A stretch of DNA of 64,000 nucleotides, taken from assembly GCF_014207135.1 (NCBI RefSeq), contig NZ_JACHCC010000008.1, positions 1 to 64,000 of the forward strand, given 5' to 3'. The DNA is from Pedobacter cryoconitis (lineage in GTDB: Bacteria; Bacteroidota; Bacteroidia; Sphingobacteriales; Sphingobacteriaceae). The translations under genes were made by a program, and so were the position numbers. Below are positions 9,401 to 18,108 of the stretch, piece after piece. A model generated the notes under the pieces. It did not search any database and had not been told where the DNA came from. It worked only from the letters and a program-made list of their open reading frames with translations. Position 1 is the first letter of the stretch; every line of letters begins with the position of its first letter.

Positions 9401-10048
9401 TTACACATACAGTTTTTCAATTAGGTCTTTTAGCTCATGAAAAGTATTAATAATATAAGTTGAGTTTTCTGTTTTCTTTATGCCTGGCCTAAGAATTTGA
9501 ACCGTTGTCATTCCCAGAGCGTTTCCCGCTTTAATTTCTGATTCAGGATTATCCCCTATGATCCACATCTGAGTAGCCTCTATTTCATGACGATTAGCGA
9601 TGTCCGCAAAGATATTTTGTTTACCCAACCTGTTTTCCTGATAAGGGTCATCGATTATAATTTCATCAAAATCTCCATCTTTAAATATGGAATTAATTTT
9701 TGCTTGTTGCAATTTCGTAATGCCAGTTGTTACTAAAAACCGTTTGCACATGATTTCTTTAACAACTTGATAATCATCAAAGGGTACTAGAGTGAGTTGG
9801 TAATCTGTATTAAGTAAAGCCCCCCTTCCTGCCGTAATCATTGAATCGGTGAATCCAAAATTTGAAGCTACAATATCAAAAGGCATCCGCCAAAGATCAT
9901 CGAAGGCTTGTTCTAGCAAATTTGGAGGGACTACTCCTTGATTGGCGTATTTTATTGCATCGAAAACAGGCTTAAATGTTGAACTGGGTATTGATCGTGT
10001 AGGGATGATGGTGTCGTCCAAATCATAAATTAGCGCAAGGTTTTTCAT
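9401..10048 (-). CDS. HAD-superfamily hydrolase
   Basis: This 215-residue soluble protein has the three HAD motifs in order: motif I YDLDDTIIPT at the N-terminus (the Asp pair at residues 9 and 11), motif II around FLVTTGIT (about residue 105), and motif III/IV in MWIIGDNPESEIKAGNALGM (about residues 160-180). The family hydrolyses phosphate esters through an aspartyl-phosphate. The helical cap follows motif I, as in phosphoglycolate-phosphatase-like members. The substrate cannot be read from sequence. It stands alone on the minus strand with no co-directional partner nearby. Confidence 0.88.
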   Translation of the reverse strand: MKNLALIYDLDDTIIPTRSIPSSTFKPVFDAIKYANQGVVPPNLLEQAFDDLWRMPFDIVASNFGFTDSMITAGRGALLNTDYQLTLVPFDDYQVVKEIMCKRFLVTTGITKLQQAKINSIFKDGDFDEIIIDDPYQENRLGKQNIFADIANRHEIEATQMWIIGDNPESEIKAGNALGMTTVQILRPGIKKTENSTYIINTFHELKDLIEKLYV

Positions 10049-10273
10049 TAGATTATATTTTCTGCTAAAATAGCTTTTCGAACTAGCTTTTTAAATTACC
10101 CCAACTTCTTCTTTAGATAATAAACATCTGACCTCTAATCACACTACTAGGTGTAATGATGAGGTTCAAAGGGATAGGAAAAGAGATTGGTTAGATTTAT
10201 TTATATCTGGGCATGCTTATCGAGCATTCTCTACCCCAGATGAATCAAATTCTAAAACTGCTTTAAATACCAT

Positions 10274-11062
10274 TTAAACCCTTGACATTGTCTTAAATTC
10301 GGTAGGTCTCATATTCGTCAATTGGTGAAAATTATTACTGAATGCAGATATATTCGAATATCCAATCTCATAGGCGATTTCGGTCATATTCAGGTCACTG
10401 TCTTTAATCAATTCCATAGCCCGAATAATCCTCAACATCTTTACATACTGAATAAAGGTGATGTGAAGTTTTGTCTGAAATAATCTTGTCAAACTTCTTA
10501 CGCTCATGCCCCATTGTTTGGCCGTACCTTCTAAGGTAAGGTTTTCATTCAGTAGAGTCCGAAGCTGACCAACAATAGCCTGGAGCCGCTGATCGTTAGT
10601 AGTAGGAAGTTGAATCGAAAACTTTTTAAGGTTTTCTTTAGGTAGCACGTTTCTCAGTGTTGTTAAAAACTCAAATTCCCAAGATCCTTTGAAATAATCA
10701 CCGTGCCATTTTTCGCTAAAAGACAGCATTTCAGATAAGAGCTTACTCACCGGATAAATGCCCAGTTCATTATAAAATTCGCCAGAAGTTTCTCCCGGAA
10801 AATAAACGTTTATGATATACAGATCCTGCGTGTTGAACATCAGGTTGTGTGGATAATTTTTAGGTATCCAGATATAATGATTGGACGGAATATAGAAATC
10901 CTTTTCATCTGTTTGCAGATAAGCAATCCCTCCAAAAACCAATAGTAACTGAGTTTTATGATGTTGATGTGAAGGCAAACGTTGTTCGGTTTGCTGTCGC
11001 ACCACCAAGATAGAGTCAGGATTCTGGTCAACACTATTTACAAGTTGCTTAAGCATATCCAT
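10274..11062 (-). CDS. AraC-family transcriptional regulator
   Basis: The 262-residue protein has a cupin-like N-terminal sensor (about residues 15-130, with the His-rich LPSHQHHKTQLLLV) and a C-terminal double helix-turn-helix of the AraC/XylS type (about 160-260). The second recognition unit is seen in MTEIAYEIGYSNISAFSNNF and ends MRPTEFKTM. It is divergent from the efflux operon starting at 11152. Two 21-bp-spaced direct repeats in the 89-bp gap, right against its start codon, are probable binding sites. It therefore probably controls the TolC/HlyD/MFS pump in response to a pump substrate and represses or activates itself. Confidence 0.88.
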   Translation of the reverse strand: MDMLKQLVNSVDQNPDSILVVRQQTEQRLPSHQHHKTQLLLVFGGIAYLQTDEKDFYIPSNHYIWIPKNYPHNLMFNTQDLYIINVYFPGETSGEFYNELGIYPVSKLLSEMLSFSEKWHGDYFKGSWEFEFLTTLRNVLPKENLKKFSIQLPTTNDQRLQAIVGQLRTLLNENLTLEGTAKQWGMSVRSLTRLFQTKLHITFIQYVKMLRIIRAMELIKDSDLNMTEIAYEIGYSNISAFSNNFHQLTNMRPTEFKTMSRV

Positions 11063-11064
11063 AT

Positions 11065-11096
11065 GGCCGAATATAACAAATATTAGGCCGATTATA
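11065..11096 (+). promoter_or_regulatory. Direct-repeat operator for the AraC regulator
   Basis: GGCCGAATATA (11065-11075) and GGCCGATTATA (11086-11096) are direct repeats 21 bp apart start to start, two helical turns, as is usual for AraC-family half-sites. They sit between the divergent regulator and efflux genes and touch the regulator's start codon. Confidence 0.6.
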
Positions 11097-11151
11097 TAAA
11101 AGGATGTTTCACCAGCATGAATAATTTTGCTATGTAAATAATAGAGTCATT

Positions 11152-11385
11152 ATGAAACAGAAAATCACAAACCCAAATAAAGGCGTTGAGCTTGTGGCAC
11201 AAGAGAAACCTTGTGATCATGTAGAATCCCATTCAGCAGAAGAAATGGAGGCACTTAATCTCTTCTGGCTTGCCTATTCTTATCCTTTCATGCCCATGAT
11301 CGATTTAACCATTGTCTTCAGTGAATTAAGAAAGATGATAAAAAAATGGTTCTTAAATAAAAGAGAACGTACAAATCATTTATAA
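11152..11385 (+). CDS. Small 77-aa protein leading the efflux operon
   Basis: I do not recognise the family. The protein is polar at the N-terminus (with Cys21 and several His/Glu residues) and has one amphipathic to hydrophobic stretch at about residues 37-57 (LFWLAYSYPFMPMIDLTIVF), followed by a Lys/Arg-rich tail (KKWFLNKRER), which suggests peripheral inner-membrane association. It ends 11 bp before the TolC gene and must be co-transcribed with it. It may be an accessory subunit of the pump or a leader peptide. Confidence 0.65.
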   Translation: MKQKITNPNKGVELVAQEKPCDHVESHSAEEMEALNLFWLAYSYPFMPMIDLTIVFSELRKMIKKWFLNKRERTNHL

Positions 11386-11396
11386 AAAGAAAATCC

Positions 11397-12731
11397 ATGA
11401 AACGATATAAATCAATCCCAATTTTGGGAGTTATACTGCTATTATTCGCACAATCTCTCCATGCCCAGGATGTAGAAACTACCCAGACATGGAGTTTGGA
11501 AGAAATATGGAAAATCGCCGAATCGAATAATCGCCAACTAAAACTATCGGATTTAAATCTTCAGCAAAGTAATTTAGAAGTACTTGAAGCCAAAGACCGT
11601 CTGCTTCCAGAAATTTCAATAGGTGGAGACGTAAAACTCAATACTAAATTTCTCATTTATAATACTGGATTATTCTCATCTCCGCAAGATATACCTGTAA
11701 AAGGCTATGGCTACGGAGTCGGATACAACTTAAACTTTAACCTCTTCAACGGTGGTAAAGAGAGAAGAAATATCAAGATGAAGCAGGAAGAAGAGACACG
11801 CAGGCAGTACGAAGTCGATCTGCAACTGCACAGCGTAAAATACAATCTTGCTATTGCTTACTTTGATCTGTATAAATATCTGCACTTCCGTGATTTTCTT
11901 GCTGCAGAAATTGCTGCTGAGAAAAAACAGCTATCACTCATTGAAAGCTTACACAAAAACGGTATTGTGCTGAAGAGTGATGTGCTGAGAACCTCGGTGA
12001 AATTGTCACAGTTGGAATTAAGCCTGTCAGCTATTGAAAAGAAAATCGACGTTACCACACAACGCCTCAATATTCTGATGGGGCGTGATACCAAAGAGGA
12101 ATTAAAGATCAATTATCGGAGTGGTCTTAAAATGGATGCTATCACGGATTCTGATTACGCCGATTACATAGCTATTGCACTCCACCAATCTCCCGCATAT
12201 AAGATGGTCAACAGCGACATCAGATTGAGCAAGATGAATATCAAGCAAATTAAGGCTACACTTTTACCTAAAATTTCCTTGTACTCCAATTACAATTATA
12301 CCTATCCGCAGATCTCATTTTATCCTTACTCGAATGATTTATGGGGATTTGGGCAAACAGGAATCAAGGTGCAATTTTCTATTGATAATTTATATAAAAG
12401 TAAACATTCCATAGCACGGGCTCAACTCATCACTAATCAGGCACAAGAAAAAGCCAACATTAAAAATGATGAAATTTCAATTCAGGTAAAAGAAGCTTAT
12501 TTACAACAGCAACAGGCTTTGGAAAGTGTAGAAACGGTAGAAAAAAATATCATTAAAACTGCCGAAACTGTTCGAGTCATCAGAAACAGTTATCTCAATC
12601 AAGAATCACTTTTGATCGATCTTTTGGAAGCAGAAAATGCTTTGTTGGAGGCAAAATTTAACCTAACAACCGCACAAACAAATTTAAAACTCAGTCATAT
12701 CCAGCTACTGGCAATCGTAGGAATTCTTTAA
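11397..12731 (+). CDS. TolC-family outer-membrane efflux protein
   Basis: The 444-residue protein has a signal peptide (residues 1-23, ending LHAQD) and two OEP repeats rich in long coiled helices, typical of TolC trimers that form the outer-membrane and periplasmic exit duct. Motifs include WSLEEIWKIAESNNRQLKL near the mature N-terminus and LLDLLEAENALLEAKFNL-like coiled segments near residue 410. Length is normal for the family. It lies between a small leading gene and the HlyD adaptor, with 10-bp spacing to the latter, and supplies the outer-membrane part of a tripartite pump. Confidence 0.92.
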   Translation: MKRYKSIPILGVILLLFAQSLHAQDVETTQTWSLEEIWKIAESNNRQLKLSDLNLQQSNLEVLEAKDRLLPEISIGGDVKLNTKFLIYNTGLFSSPQDIPVKGYGYGVGYNLNFNLFNGGKERRNIKMKQEEETRRQYEVDLQLHSVKYNLAIAYFDLYKYLHFRDFLAAEIAAEKKQLSLIESLHKNGIVLKSDVLRTSVKLSQLELSLSAIEKKIDVTTQRLNILMGRDTKEELKINYRSGLKMDAITDSDYADYIAIALHQSPAYKMVNSDIRLSKMNIKQIKATLLPKISLYSNYNYTYPQISFYPYSNDLWGFGQTGIKVQFSIDNLYKSKHSIARAQLITNQAQEKANIKNDEISIQVKEAYLQQQQALESVETVEKNIIKTAETVRVIRNSYLNQESLLIDLLEAENALLEAKFNLTTAQTNLKLSHIQLLAIVGIL

Positions 12732-12741
12732 TGCAAAAATT

Positions 12742-13788
12742 ATGAACAAAAACAGAGCAGATAAAATAATCGTAACCCTAACCAAATGGTTTGGCATCGC
12801 CTTATTTACAGTAATCATCATTTGGGGAGCAATATATTTCCTGAAAGGATACCGCTATGAACAAACCAATGATGCACAGATAGATGCGTATTTATCACCT
12901 GTAAATGCAAAGGTAGGTGGCTATATCCGCAAAATTTATTATAAAGACAATCAGCAGGTTCAAAAAGGAGATACACTTGCTGTTATTGAGCTTGACGAGT
13001 ACGGACTGAAAAGAAATGCCGCATCAGCAGAACTGATGAGTTCGCATACCAAATTTCCTATTTTGGCTGCTAACGAAGAAACACAAATCAAAAGCATCGA
13101 AGTCATAAAAGCACAACTCTCAGGTGCAAAAGCGAGACTGAACCAGCAGCAAAGAGAATTCGACCGTTATAAAAATCTGCTAGCTGATGAATCTACCACA
13201 CAACAAAAATTCGAGAACGTCAGTATGTCTTTGTCTATCACGCAATCTGATTATGATCAGACAAAAGCCTCCCTACAGGTCGCCGAATCCAAACTAAATG
13301 ATATTAGCGCACAGCGTAATGCGATAGAGGCAGAAATAAAGATCAAGGAAGCTTTACTTGAACGGCAGGAACTAGACATTAAATATACCGTAATCACTGC
13401 ACCTTTTGACGGACAGATCGGTAAAAAGACCATTCAGGAAGGGCAATTAATACAGCCGGGGCAAACGTTGGCATTTTTGGTGAACAAAGCCGAAGAAAAA
13501 TGGGCGATGGCGAACTTCAAGGAAACACAGATCAGCCATTTCAAGATAGGGCAACGCGTATCAATAGAAGTAGATGCTTTTCCAAACGAAAAATTCAGCG
13601 GAGTCATCGAATCGCTTTCTCCAACCACAGGTTCCCGTTATTCATTGTTACCGCCAGATAACGCCACTGGTAATTTTGTTAAAATTATTCAACGTATTCC
13701 CGTACGAATCAAACTTACTGATACACCTGAAAAATTAGTTAAGCTCTCAGCTGGAATGAATGCCAATGTTTACGTTTTAAAAGATTAA
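12742..13788 (+). CDS. HlyD/EmrA-type membrane-fusion (periplasmic adaptor) protein
   Basis: The 348-residue protein has one N-terminal membrane anchor (about residues 15-33). The biotinyl-lipoyl-like motif follows (DAQIDAYLSPVNAKVGGYI), then a long helical hairpin (about 90-210), the second lipoyl half (VITAPFDGQIGKKTIQEGQLI) and a beta-barrel with the typical VSIEVDAFPNEKFSG. The architecture is that of EmrA, which joins an MFS pump to TolC. It ends 2 bp before the MFS gene. Confidence 0.92.
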   Translation: MNKNRADKIIVTLTKWFGIALFTVIIIWGAIYFLKGYRYEQTNDAQIDAYLSPVNAKVGGYIRKIYYKDNQQVQKGDTLAVIELDEYGLKRNAASAELMSSHTKFPILAANEETQIKSIEVIKAQLSGAKARLNQQQREFDRYKNLLADESTTQQKFENVSMSLSITQSDYDQTKASLQVAESKLNDISAQRNAIEAEIKIKEALLERQELDIKYTVITAPFDGQIGKKTIQEGQLIQPGQTLAFLVNKAEEKWAMANFKETQISHFKIGQRVSIEVDAFPNEKFSGVIESLSPTTGSRYSLLPPDNATGNFVKIIQRIPVRIKLTDTPEKLVKLSAGMNANVYVLKD

Positions 13789-13790
13789 TC

Positions 13791-15380
13791 ATGCAAGCAC
13801 ATCAAATTCCGGTTTTCAAACCATGGGTATCCGAATGGATGGCAAGATCCGTGATCTTTGCCATTCTAATGACATGCCTGTTTAGTTTCGCCTTTTACAG
13901 CAGTCCTGTTACGGTAATGGGCTATTATGGCGTACAGCCTACCGATGTTCAATATGGCATGGTAGTTATCTATGGCTCAACTGTAGCTTTTCTGGCACTG
14001 GACTTTCGTATTGTAAAGTATTTTGCGCCAAGGAAATATCTGATGATGGCACTCGCCACCAATGCGATATGTTCCGTCATCTGTTTTCATTCCAAAGATT
14101 GGACACTTTTTGTCATTTGCCAGTTTGTGCAAGGGATTACCTGTGCATTGATGTCAGGCATCGTCTTGCAACTTATTTTTCCAAGATTGCAGTCTACACG
14201 TGCCCGGGTAATTGCGTATAGTCTCCTTTATGGAAGTATACAAATCTCCGTTCCGTTTTATTCCATCTGTTCCAGTGCAGTACTTCATTTTTATGACTTC
14301 AATTGGCTATTTTATGGTTTCAGTATCATGCTCATCACCCTGGCATTTGTTGTGTTGCTGACGATGAACAGCAAAGCAAGATTTACAAAAAAGATACCAC
14401 TTTATCAGGTGGATTGGCTGGGGTATCTGTTTTATGTATCTTTTATTTTGCTATTAGGATACATCCTGATCTACGGACGGCAATTGGGCTGGTTTGACAG
14501 TCCCTTAATCGTTCTTCTCAGCCTTAGCAATTTAATCATCCTTATGCTATTTGTTATTAGAGAATCGAAGCTTAAACGCCCATTGATCAACTTACAAATT
14601 TTCAAGGTAAAGAATTTTGTCATCGGCCTGCTACTGCTTTTTACGTTTTACATTTTCAAAGGAAGTACAGGTCTTACTTATGGTTATCTTGAAGTCATCT
14701 TAGGTAATGATCCCCTCAGTACTATTCCGATATGGGTCGCAGTAATTGTCGGAACCATACTGAGTATGTTTGTTACCTCCCGATTTGTCTTGATGGGTTT
14801 TAACCTGATAAGGATTATTATAGTAGGTTTTGGTTTTATGGCTTTATATTATGCCTATATGATACTTTTTGTTTCTGTACAGGGAGAAACAATTAACTTC
14901 ATCCTGCCTATGTTTATTTATGGTATTGCAACAGGAGTTTTATTTGTTCCAATTGTTTCATTTACCAGCTCCACAGCACCGCCAAAGATTGCATTAAATG
15001 CATCACTTGTCGGAATATTTGCGAGGTTCACTGGTTTTACAGCCAGTCTGGCTCTTAATAACGAAATTCAATTATTTTCCAAATCTGCAGTTAGAGAGAA
15101 GGTTCGGGAAACATTAACCGAAACTAATCCACAGTTGCCAATTACCTTACTGGATATTCAAAATAAATATATAAATGCAGGCAGCGATATCTATACAGCA
15201 AAAGCCGTTTCGGCAGGTCACCTCAATAAATTAGTCGGAGAGCAGGTATTGGCTAGTACTACACGCGATTATTACGATTTCATGCTAGTGGGTTTAGTTT
15301 TCATAATTGCTATTCTTCTTTTTTCACCACAGATTCAGAAGGTTATTTTAAGGTTAAAAGAGGGAACTATTCCTTATTAG
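13791..15380 (+). CDS. MFS drug-efflux permease (EmrB/DHA2-like)
   Basis: The 529-residue polytopic inner-membrane protein has roughly 12-14 hydrophobic helices and a polar C-terminal loop before the last helix (about residues 430-500). Residues near 110-125 (CQFVQGITCALMSGIVLQL) fit the motif C region of DHA2 proton-drug antiporters. It directly follows the HlyD adaptor and TolC genes, so it is the energised pump of an EmrAB-TolC-like system. The substrate is unknown. The classical motif A between helices 2 and 3 is weak (FRIVKYFAPRKYL), as in other Bacteroidota members. Confidence 0.88.
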   Translation: MQAHQIPVFKPWVSEWMARSVIFAILMTCLFSFAFYSSPVTVMGYYGVQPTDVQYGMVVIYGSTVAFLALDFRIVKYFAPRKYLMMALATNAICSVICFHSKDWTLFVICQFVQGITCALMSGIVLQLIFPRLQSTRARVIAYSLLYGSIQISVPFYSICSSAVLHFYDFNWLFYGFSIMLITLAFVVLLTMNSKARFTKKIPLYQVDWLGYLFYVSFILLLGYILIYGRQLGWFDSPLIVLLSLSNLIILMLFVIRESKLKRPLINLQIFKVKNFVIGLLLLFTFYIFKGSTGLTYGYLEVILGNDPLSTIPIWVAVIVGTILSMFVTSRFVLMGFNLIRIIIVGFGFMALYYAYMILFVSVQGETINFILPMFIYGIATGVLFVPIVSFTSSTAPPKIALNASLVGIFARFTGFTASLALNNEIQLFSKSAVREKVRETLTETNPQLPITLLDIQNKYINAGSDIYTAKAVSAGHLNKLVGEQVLASTTRDYYDFMLVGLVFIIAILLFSPQIQKVILRLKEGTIPY

Positions 15381-15436
15381 AGTCATTATATTTCCAAAGA
15401 AAATTCACTATCTTGAACAGAAAATCATAATCTACA

Positions 15437-16669
15437 ATGAAAAAATTAATTCTTTCAGTTCTTACAGTATTTTTTTCATTGTGTGCCCTGGCTCAAAAGG
15501 ACAATAAAGTGACCATCGGAACAATTGATAGCATCCAATCGAAAATTCTGAATGAACAAAGAAAAATCTGGGTATATGTACCAAGTAGCTGGAGCGCTGA
15601 TTCTAAACAGCGATATCCTGTATTATATTTATTGGATGGTGATGCCCATTTTGCTTCAGTAGTAGGTATAATTCAGCACCTCAGTCAGGGTAATACTATT
15701 TGCCCCGAAATGATTGTAGTTGGCATTCCAAACACAGACAGAATAAGAGATCTGACACCAACACATGTAAATGCTCCCCCACCCTATACCGACAGTTTAA
15801 TGTTAAAAACAACAGGAGGTGGCGAACGTTTTGTTTCATTTATTGAAAAAGAACTGATGCCGCGTATTGATTCCCTATACCCAACGCAACCTTACAAAAT
15901 ATTAACCGGACATTCATTTGGAGGCCTAACAGTGATGAACGTTGCATTAAACCATACAAAATTGTTCAACGCCTACATTTGTATAGACCCTAGCATGTGG
16001 TGGGATCAAATGAATTTGTTAAATACAGCTAAGAAATCGCTGAAAGAAAAGAATTTTTCAGGTACCACTTTGTATTTAGGAATTGCAAATACCTTGAGAG
16101 AGGGCATGGATATAACTAAAGTCCAAAGCGATACCTCTAAAAGTACCAGGCATATCCGTTCAATTCTTAATTTAGATCAATATATTAAAGATCAAAAGCA
16201 AAATGGGTTAAGGTATGAAAGTAAATATTACAGCGATGATGATCACGGATCTGTACCTTTCATTACAGAGTATGACGCTTTGCGTTTCATTTTCAACAAC
16301 TATCGTTTTAAAATTTCCCCTAAAGACATTACAGATCCTACGGTAGACTTAGCAAATAAATTCGAAAAACATTATCAGGAAGTTTCAAAAATGCTGGGTT
16401 ATAAGCTTTCCCCCCCTGAAATTATAATAAACAACCTGGGGTGTGATGTTTTAGCGCAAAAGCAATATGCCAAAGCTGCAGGACTATTAAAAATGAATGT
16501 TGAGAATTATCCTGAAAGTTATAATGTCCAGGATTCTTATGGCGACTATTTCCTGGCAATTGGTGATAAATCAAAAGCAACTGAATATTTCAAAAAAGCT
16601 TTGTCCATCAAAGAAAATCCAGAGTCCCGGAGAAAATTAAATAAGTTATTGTCAGGGAGTAATGAATAA
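15437..16669 (+). CDS. Secreted alpha/beta-hydrolase esterase with C-terminal TPR unit
   Basis: The 410-residue protein has a signal peptide (residues 1-19, ending ALAQ) and a putative-esterase domain of the Fes/IroE type: YPVLYLLDGDAHF near residue 60, the nucleophile elbow GHSFGG with Ser160, the segment IDPSMWWD near residue 185, and the His in YYSDDDHGSVPF near residue 270. Residues about 330-405 form a TPR-like pair (LAQKQYAKAAGLLKMNVENY; KATEYFKKALSIKENPES). It likely cleaves esters in the periplasm, possibly of an exported compound. It begins 56 bp after the pump gene on the same strand and may share its transcript. Confidence 0.85.
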   Translation: MKKLILSVLTVFFSLCALAQKDNKVTIGTIDSIQSKILNEQRKIWVYVPSSWSADSKQRYPVLYLLDGDAHFASVVGIIQHLSQGNTICPEMIVVGIPNTDRIRDLTPTHVNAPPPYTDSLMLKTTGGGERFVSFIEKELMPRIDSLYPTQPYKILTGHSFGGLTVMNVALNHTKLFNAYICIDPSMWWDQMNLLNTAKKSLKEKNFSGTTLYLGIANTLREGMDITKVQSDTSKSTRHIRSILNLDQYIKDQKQNGLRYESKYYSDDDHGSVPFITEYDALRFIFNNYRFKISPKDITDPTVDLANKFEKHYQEVSKMLGYKLSPPEIIINNLGCDVLAQKQYAKAAGLLKMNVENYPESYNVQDSYGDYFLAIGDKSKATEYFKKALSIKENPESRRKLNKLLSGSNE

Positions 16670-16785
16670 ACCCTGATTTCCCCTAATGTCAGGTAATTTA
16701 CCTGCTTACTGATATTCTTAAAGTATCAAAATTTATTATTCTACTGATAGAATAGGGATCATTTTCTAAAGAAGTGCTTCTCGAT

Positions 16786-17067
16786 TTATAATTTTTCGTA
16801 CTTGTAAGCAAGCATTCTACTGCTAACTTTGAAAATGCTATCCTGTTGTTTATTCTTCTTAGCCTCAGTTAAAAAAACAAAATCAGTGCTTATATAAATC
16901 GAAAGATTTACAGGTGGGTCAGACGATGCTAGTATTGCCGGCCCATCTTTTTTGACTGATGCTCTGTAGAGATCACGTCTCCATTTATAAACTGTAGTAT
17001 CATCACCGTTGTCTTTTTTACAACCTGTTACTAAGATTATCATTACTACTAGCAAAAAAAATCTCAT
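16786..17067 (-). CDS. Small predicted lipoprotein, function unknown
   Basis: The 93-residue protein has a lipoprotein signal peptide with lipobox LVTGC (Cys16), then KKDNGDD, a usual surface-lipoprotein spacer in Bacteroidota. The mature part (about 77 residues) contains YKWRRDLYRASVKKDGP and a Lys-rich stretch. I recognise no family. It stands alone between the esterase and the small-gene region and runs opposite to the esterase. Confidence 0.65.
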   Translation of the reverse strand: MRFFLLVVMIILVTGCKKDNGDDTTVYKWRRDLYRASVKKDGPAILASSDPPVNLSIYISTDFVFLTEAKKNKQQDSIFKVSSRMLAYKYEKL

Positions 17068-17146
17068 CTTAATAATTTAATTCTGCAACCAGAATGTAAA
17101 AACTATCATTAATCGTATTCTTTATACAAAAGAAACTTCGTAAAAT

Positions 17147-17178
17147 AAAGACGGTTGCCATCCAACATTGCCGTCTTT
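17147..17178 (-). terminator. Terminator below the duplicated small-gene module
   Basis: AAAGACGG (17147-17154) pairs with CCGTCTTT (17171-17178). On the minus strand the stem is followed by TATTTTA. It lies just below the decayed small gene and would end that transcript. Confidence 0.6.
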
Positions 17179-17194
17179 AACCTAACTAACTATT

Positions 17195-17325
17195 AACTTT
17201 TGCACCTAAATTCTTTTGTCCAGATCAAGTTCTTCAGCTTCTTTCGTTTTAAACTAAGCACGGTCGGTAATAGCTTCAATATGCTTAGTATCTTTTAGGC
17301 TATAAGCCACAACCAAGAAGTTATA
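17195..17325 (-). pseudogene. Decayed third member of the small-protein family
   Basis: Directly below the stop of the gene at 17344, and in the same frame, the minus strand reads FLVVAYSLKDTKHIEAITD, then a stop, then FKTKEAEELDLDKRI, another stop, then VQKL. This matches the C-terminal half of the 76-aa protein at 23297 (LFIILHDMEKLKILCVDE; SKTVSERLDLDEKIIGDFL) position by position. It has two in-frame stops and no start codon, so it is a relic. DNA identity is clearest in a shared stretch TCCAGATCAAG (plus strand). Confidence 0.65.
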
Positions 17326-17343
17326 ACACAGGTTCTCAATAAA

Positions 17344-17616
17344 CTATACGCGATTTACAGGAATACCCATATGCACAGCAATAAGTTGCTGGTCAATTTC
17401 TGGTTTACTCAAAATAGGAAAGAAAACGCTTTCATTAGAACAAATTACATGCTGTACATCTCCTCTTTTCCATATACAGACTAAACCAGCACTTGTGATT
17501 TTTTCAAATTCGTTAAAAACGCTTAGATAGCCCAGATCGACATCAAACAAAATAACACGCCCTTTAACAATTGCATAGTTTTGAAACTCTACAGTATATT
17601 TTTCTTTATCGTTCAT
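17344..17616 (-). CDS. Small unknown protein, paralogue of 22980-23285
   Basis: The protein is 90 residues from the ATG at 17616. A longer frame exists upstream, but this start aligns with the paralogue (MNDKEKYTVEF versus MFNKENCTVEI) and places the shared upstream element 77 bp away, the same distance as at the other locus. The family has a beta-rich N-half (YAIVKGRVILFDVDL), a conserved core ITSAGLVCIW and a second strand pair ending VICSNE, then a C-terminal helix (IDQQLIAVHMGIPV). No signal peptide or membrane segment and no known domain. It is probably cytoplasmic. It is the only intact gene of a decayed duplicate module. Confidence 0.7.
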   Translation of the reverse strand: MNDKEKYTVEFQNYAIVKGRVILFDVDLGYLSVFNEFEKITSAGLVCIWKRGDVQHVICSNESVFFPILSKPEIDQQLIAVHMGIPVNRV

Positions 17617-17692
17617 AACTTTTGATACAATGGAAACCATGTCTTGGATTTTTTCACAGCACAAAAGAGTGTATTTTATATGCTAAACTCAA

Positions 17693-17729
17693 CATACAGT
17701 TATACGCAACAGCTACTCAATTACACCCA
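17693..17729 (+). promoter_or_regulatory. YACYCA tetrad, copy A (spacing 10-11-10)
   Basis: The hexamers are CATACA 17693, TACGCA 17703, TACTCA 17714 and CACCCA 17724. The middle gap is one base shorter than in the six other copies, fitting a decaying duplicate. It lies 77 bp upstream of the small gene ending at 17344. Confidence 0.6.
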
Positions 17730-17830
17730 ATCAATAAAACCGCACAATTCTGGTGTTTTTTCATCAGCAAATTCAGAGACAAAAGTTTATCAATATGTAA
17801 TACCAACAGAACCCCATAGAGTATAACCTA

Positions 17831-17879
17831 TCAATCAAAAAAGTGTCGAGATCTGAGATCTGGACGCTTTTTTGATTGA
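17831..17879 (-). terminator. Long terminator-like hairpin with GATCTGAGATC core
   Basis: The 24-nt arms (17831-17854 and 17856-17879) pair with one wobble and one mismatch. A-run and T-run flank the GC part, so it can work on either strand. Its core resembles the hairpin below the M16 gene at 23671-23705. It lies below the 32-codon frame and the astacin-like gene. Confidence 0.7.
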
Positions 17880-17911
17880 ATAAAGAGGCCAAAACTTCAG
17901 CTATTTTACTC

Positions 17912-17962
17912 TTATTTAATAGCCAAAATCTGCTCTAAGTTTGTTTTAAAATCAACATTACT
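17912..17962 (-). pseudogene. Relic of an M16 peptidase C-terminus
   Basis: The minus strand reads VDFKTNLEQILAIK and then stops. The intact M16 gene ends ISKLTLEQIFGY. The relic sits 33 bp above a terminator hairpin, against 37 bp for the intact gene, and the DNA just after the stop is also similar (AGTA...TAGCT...GGCC). I read it as the 3' tip of a duplicated M16 gene whose body is gone. It is short, so confidence is moderate. Confidence 0.5.
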
Positions 17963-18056
17963 TATTTATTTTATCCTCTTGTTCGGTAATCAGTTTATGA
18001 TCAGCTTCCATTTTTCTATCTTCTGCCATAAGCATGGCAATTTTGACGGATTTCAT
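17958..18056 (-). CDS. Possible 32-aa peptide
   Basis: An ATG frame of 32 codons begins 52 bp below the astacin-like gene and lies above the terminator hairpin, so it would be on the same transcript. It is highly charged (MKSVKIAMLMAEDRKMEAD, then HKLITEQEDKINK) with no cleavable signal. It overlaps the M16 relic by a few bases. The charge pattern and position make it possible but unproven. Confidence 0.28.
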   Translation of the reverse strand: MKSVKIAMLMAEDRKMEADHKLITEQEDKINK

Positions 18057-18108
18057 AGTTTATGGATATATTAAATAGTTTGTTTTTATTTTTTTATTGT
18101 GTTAATAC

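Larger units (their letters stand above)
17617..17911. other. Non-coding region with tetrad element and long hairpin
   Basis: This stretch holds the upstream element at 17693-17729 and the hairpin at 17831-17879, which are listed separately. On the small gene's strand a possible -7-like box (CTCTTTTG) lies between element and start. No further gene is supported. Confidence 0.4.
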
